64,000 nt of DNA from Coriobacteriia bacterium (GTDB lineage Bacteria; Actinomycetota; Coriobacteriia; WRKU01; WQUG01), in NCBI GenBank assembly GCA_009779855.1, contig WRBC01000003.1:1-64000 (forward strand), written 5' to 3'. This document shows, piece by piece, positions 61,710 through 64,000 of this stretch; position 1 is the stretch's first letter; every line of letters begins with the position of its first letter. The notes below the pieces were generated by a model that was not told the origin of the DNA, searched no databases, and was given only the letters and a program-made list of their open reading frames with translations. A program made the translations under genes and the position numbers.

Positions 61710-62648
61710 CTAAGAATCCGTAAGGATTTCCTTTACCGTTTCAAAGAACGCTTCAGGATTGTCAGTGTCTACCATGTGGCCTGCATCCTCTATCCAGTAG
61801 AGTCCCTTCTTAGGTGCAGTGATTGCTTCAAAGTATTCCGCAACTATGGTGCTGGGGGTCCACTCGTCATATCTGCCCAGAATATAGTAGATAGGAACCT
61901 GATATTCCGTAACGTCGCGGAAGTCACATCCGTAGATTACATCCCCTAGTAGTTTTTGACTGATTTTCCCACCCGTGTTCATCTGAACCATTTGAATTGC
62001 ATCTTTAAAAGTCATGATGGGACTTTTACGGTAAATCTGCGTGACTTCGTTTGCCTTAAAGCTGTACTTGAATTCTAGTCCAGTAAGCAAGACGGTTGCT
62101 TTGACATACTCATCGCGGGGAAGATCAGGGAAATCTGTGCTAACGCTGTTTACCTTTTTAATATCACTCTTTTTGCCTGACTTTAACACTGCTGCTTTCA
62201 GATGGGGGAACCAACTTTTCTCTGCGGCTTCTGAATCGACCATTTGCCCGTAACCGATATATCCTGCCACATCATTTGGGTACTTTATGATGTACTCTGT
62301 TCCCAGCATCGAGCCCGCAGAGTGTCCTGCAAGAAAGATGCGATCTGTTTCATATTTTTCTTTTACGTATTGAACGGTTTGCCTTAGGTCTTCAACCAGC
62401 ACATCCATAGAGAGGTCCTCTGGCTTTGTCTTGTTTTTTTGCTGAGTTTTGCCAGCTCCGCGCTGGTCGTAGTAAACAGCATTACAGAAGTCTAGGTAGG
62501 GCTGATGAAAGTAGGCAGCAAAAGAGTTAGGGATTCCTGGTCCGCCATGTAGCATAAGCAGCACGTTTTTACTGTCGCGGGGTAGATGCAGAAAGTACTG
62601 TGATATTCCATTAATCGAAACGAATTCTTCAGTATAGTTCTTGGTCAT
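61710..62648 (-). CDS. alpha/beta hydrolase (proline iminopeptidase-like)
   Basis: A 312-residue hydrolase with the oxyanion motif MLHGGPGIPNSF, YYDQRGAGKTQ, nucleophile elbow FLAGHSAGSMLG, and late Asp/His in GRYDEWTPS and DAGHMVD. HGGPG plus DQRGAGKT is typical of the prolyl aminopeptidase group. No signal peptide. An 11-G tract lies 51-61 bp upstream. Confidence 0.88.
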   Translation of the reverse strand: MTKNYTEEFVSINGISQYFLHLPRDSKNVLLMLHGGPGIPNSFAAYFHQPYLDFCNAVYYDQRGAGKTQQKNKTKPEDLSMDVLVEDLRQTVQYVKEKYETDRIFLAGHSAGSMLGTEYIIKYPNDVAGYIGYGQMVDSEAAEKSWFPHLKAAVLKSGKKSDIKKVNSVSTDFPDLPRDEYVKATVLLTGLEFKYSFKANEVTQIYRKSPIMTFKDAIQMVQMNTGGKISQKLLGDVIYGCDFRDVTEYQVPIYYILGRYDEWTPSTIVAEYFEAITAPKKGLYWIEDAGHMVDTDNPEAFFETVKEILTDS

Positions 62649-62698
62649 TGATGCGGCCCTTTCGTATTGCTTGTATCCTTATCCTAGCTTAGCATTGC

Positions 62699-62709
62699 GG
62701 GGGGGGGGG
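62699..62709. repeat. homopolymeric G11 tract upstream of the hydrolase gene
   Basis: Eleven consecutive G on the + strand (C11 in the hydrolase's sense), in the 90-bp gap before the minus-strand gene. Confidence 0.8.
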
Positions 62710-62738
62710 AATTCTGGGGCTTTTCTAACCTGTGCGTA

Positions 62739-63110
62739 CTACCTCAAGGTATTTTGGTCGCGGAGCAATATCCATCTGTCGTCTATCTTTTCAAACAGTA
62801 GGCTTAGGTAGTAGCTCATTGTGTAAGGCTTTCCCTCTTGATCTATGTCGTGGTAGGTGACGTCCAGTAGGGCATAACCCACATAGTCGACACTAAACAC
62901 ATCAAGGGTTTGGACGTCCATGCGCCAGTCTGTATCTTTAAACCATTCTTTGTGAAAGCCTAGGATGTCCTCATATCCTTCAAGCTTAGTTCCATTTGGC
63001 AGAATGACTATGCTGTTATGTGACGGATGCAGAAAACTTGAGAATGCTTCAATGTCTCTTTCGCGTACTGCTTCAAGGTGACTTTCAAGGGCTTTGGTAA
63101 ATTCGCTCAT
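62739..63110 (-). CDS. SnoaL/DUF4440-like (NTF2-fold) protein
   Basis: 123 residues: FTKALESHLEAVRERDIEAF, SIVILPNGTKLEGYEDI, DWRMDVQTLDVF, LLFEKIDDRWILLRDQNT fit an NTF2-like cone fold. ATG 63110 follows AAAGGAG; the ATG at 63143 adds nonconserved residues. Function unknown. It lies 35 bp downstream of the methyltransferase gene. Confidence 0.78.
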   Translation of the reverse strand: MSEFTKALESHLEAVRERDIEAFSSFLHPSHNSIVILPNGTKLEGYEDILGFHKEWFKDTDWRMDVQTLDVFSVDYVGYALLDVTYHDIDQEGKPYTMSYYLSLLFEKIDDRWILLRDQNTLR

Positions 63111-63145
63111 GTGTAGTGGCTCCTTTAGTATAAGCGTGGTCAAAT

Positions 63146-63943
63146 TTAGTCGACTCTTTGTAGCATCCAGATGACGCCTTCGATGTTGCTGTCTAGGTCG
63201 TCGTATTCATCTTGCTGACTTTGGACGTAGCCTTCAAAAAGATCTTTTTTATCAGGGTATTTCTTGCTTAGTTCCTGCGCTCTTGCTGTGATGAGCTTCA
63301 TGGCTGATTCACCTTCAAGATTTTCAGAGCACTCTAGTTCAGAAGCGATAAGTGTTTCAATCGGCTTTAATCCTGTGGCCTTAAACAGTTCCTGCCACTG
63401 CTTTTCGGTAAGATATTCGTAGTTATCGTACTTGACGTCAGCTTGACTGCTGCCCTCGGCAAGGTAGCACTCATCAAGCAGGATGTAGCCACCAGCCTTT
63501 GTTGCTCCTTTTAGCTTGCGCAGAGTTTCAGCTGGATCACCTAAGGCGTCACCTGCGGCACCCATTATGACAAGGTCGTAGCTTGTCCCGTCGCTGACTA
63601 CTTCATTAATATCAGCGACAATGAAGTCGCAAAGATTGCCGACAGCGTATTCGTCTGCTTTCTGCTGGGAAAACTTAATGAATTCGGGAATTAGGTCAGC
63701 GCCTTTTACTTTTACACCTAGCGCTTGAGCAATTTTGATAGCGACCACACCTTTGCCGCAGGCTAAGTCTAAAACAGTTGCATCTTCAGGTAATTCTGCA
63801 TGCTTTTTGACCATCTCTATCATGGCTAGAGGATCGCTTCCTAGTTCCCAGAAGTCTTGTAAGAGATAAGGAAGATAGGGAAGTAATTCGGTTGTTTCAG
63901 CGGTTAGTGAGCCTGCTACTTTTTCAGCTATTTCTTGTCTCAT
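63146..63943 (-). CDS. class I SAM-dependent methyltransferase
   Basis: 265 residues with ATVLDLACGKGVVAIKIAQA (motif I), VKGADLIPEFI (motif II), LVIMGAAGDALGDPAETLRK and GYILLDECYL. Substrate unknown; the long C-terminal helical part is typical of small-molecule methyltransferases. The RBS AAAGGGTGA precedes its ATG. Confidence 0.87.
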   Translation of the reverse strand: MRQEIAEKVAGSLTAETTELLPYLPYLLQDFWELGSDPLAMIEMVKKHAELPEDATVLDLACGKGVVAIKIAQALGVKVKGADLIPEFIKFSQQKADEYAVGNLCDFIVADINEVVSDGTSYDLVIMGAAGDALGDPAETLRKLKGATKAGGYILLDECYLAEGSSQADVKYDNYEYLTEKQWQELFKATGLKPIETLIASELECSENLEGESAMKLITARAQELSKKYPDKKDLFEGYVQSQQDEYDDLDSNIEGVIWMLQRVD

Positions 63944-64000
63944 ATAGGCACGTCACCCTTTCTTATATCCACTATCAACTATACTGTATTGCACTATGAC

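Overview
ORGANISM. The window looks like a low-to-mid GC anaerobic actinomycete, most plausibly class Coriobacteriia (Atopobiaceae-like). This is inferred from gene content, because there is no 16S gene here. Supporting signs are an oxygen-sensitive anaerobic ribonucleotide reductase, a selenocysteine-containing SelD, a complete-looking Flp/Tad pilus operon, groESL behind a perfect CIRCE operator, a TsaB-RimI-TsaD three-part fusion, sortase-type surface proteins and several candidate leaderless promoters.

LAYOUT. 1-480: the 3' end of a surface-protein gene and a structured non-coding region. 627-2851: selD (in-frame UGA) and a Cys-rich protein/hydrogenase-maturation-protease pair. 3052-6173: anaerobic RNR with its glycyl-radical tail encoded as a separate small gene, then its radical-SAM activase. 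6218-8866: LCP ligase and a nucleotidyltransferase toxin-antitoxin-like pair. 9043-9434: four minus-strand tRNAs (Val, Glu, Lys, Asp). 9580-18989: tad operon (cpaB, cpaE-like, tadA, tadB, tadC, two Flp-type pilins, TadE/TadG-like proteins) behind seven half-sites phased at 11 bp. 19083-26878: housekeeping run (veg, ispE, acpS, alr, udg, tsaE, tsaB-rimI-tsaD). 26875-31628: DUF1016 nuclease, alkA-like gene, groESL. 31667-33853: chimeric ATPase/surface-protein ORF, a second structured RNA, a type I toxin-antitoxin candidate and a RelBE pair. 33875-36952: cysS, rlmB, a flavoprotein. 37006-43424 (minus): six-gene operon of three paralogous membrane surface proteins, a DUF362 ferredoxin protein, rsmI and apgM. 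43659-55339: regulators, rsgA, TSUP transporter, an ABC exporter and a second type I TA candidate. 55635-61023: integrase module, damaged TA genes, an IS3-family element and a metK remnant. 61083-63943: a beta-flower protein, a hydrolase behind an 11-G tract, an NTF2-like protein and a methyltransferase.

HOW IT FITS. The nrdD, small glycyl-radical protein and nrdG genes form one functional unit, with a promoter carrying an NrdR-like palindrome. The tad genes overlap end to end and so form one transcription unit, probably driven by an OmpR/PhoB-type response regulator. At least six toxin-antitoxin-like loci occur (two type I, plus AbiE-like, RelBE, HigBA and RelBE/ParE-like), and two of the toxins are visibly broken. 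The IS3 element and the metK fragment mark 55.6-61 kb as recombined DNA.

LIMITS. All calls come from reading the sequence. Family names rest on recognisable motifs and no database search was run.
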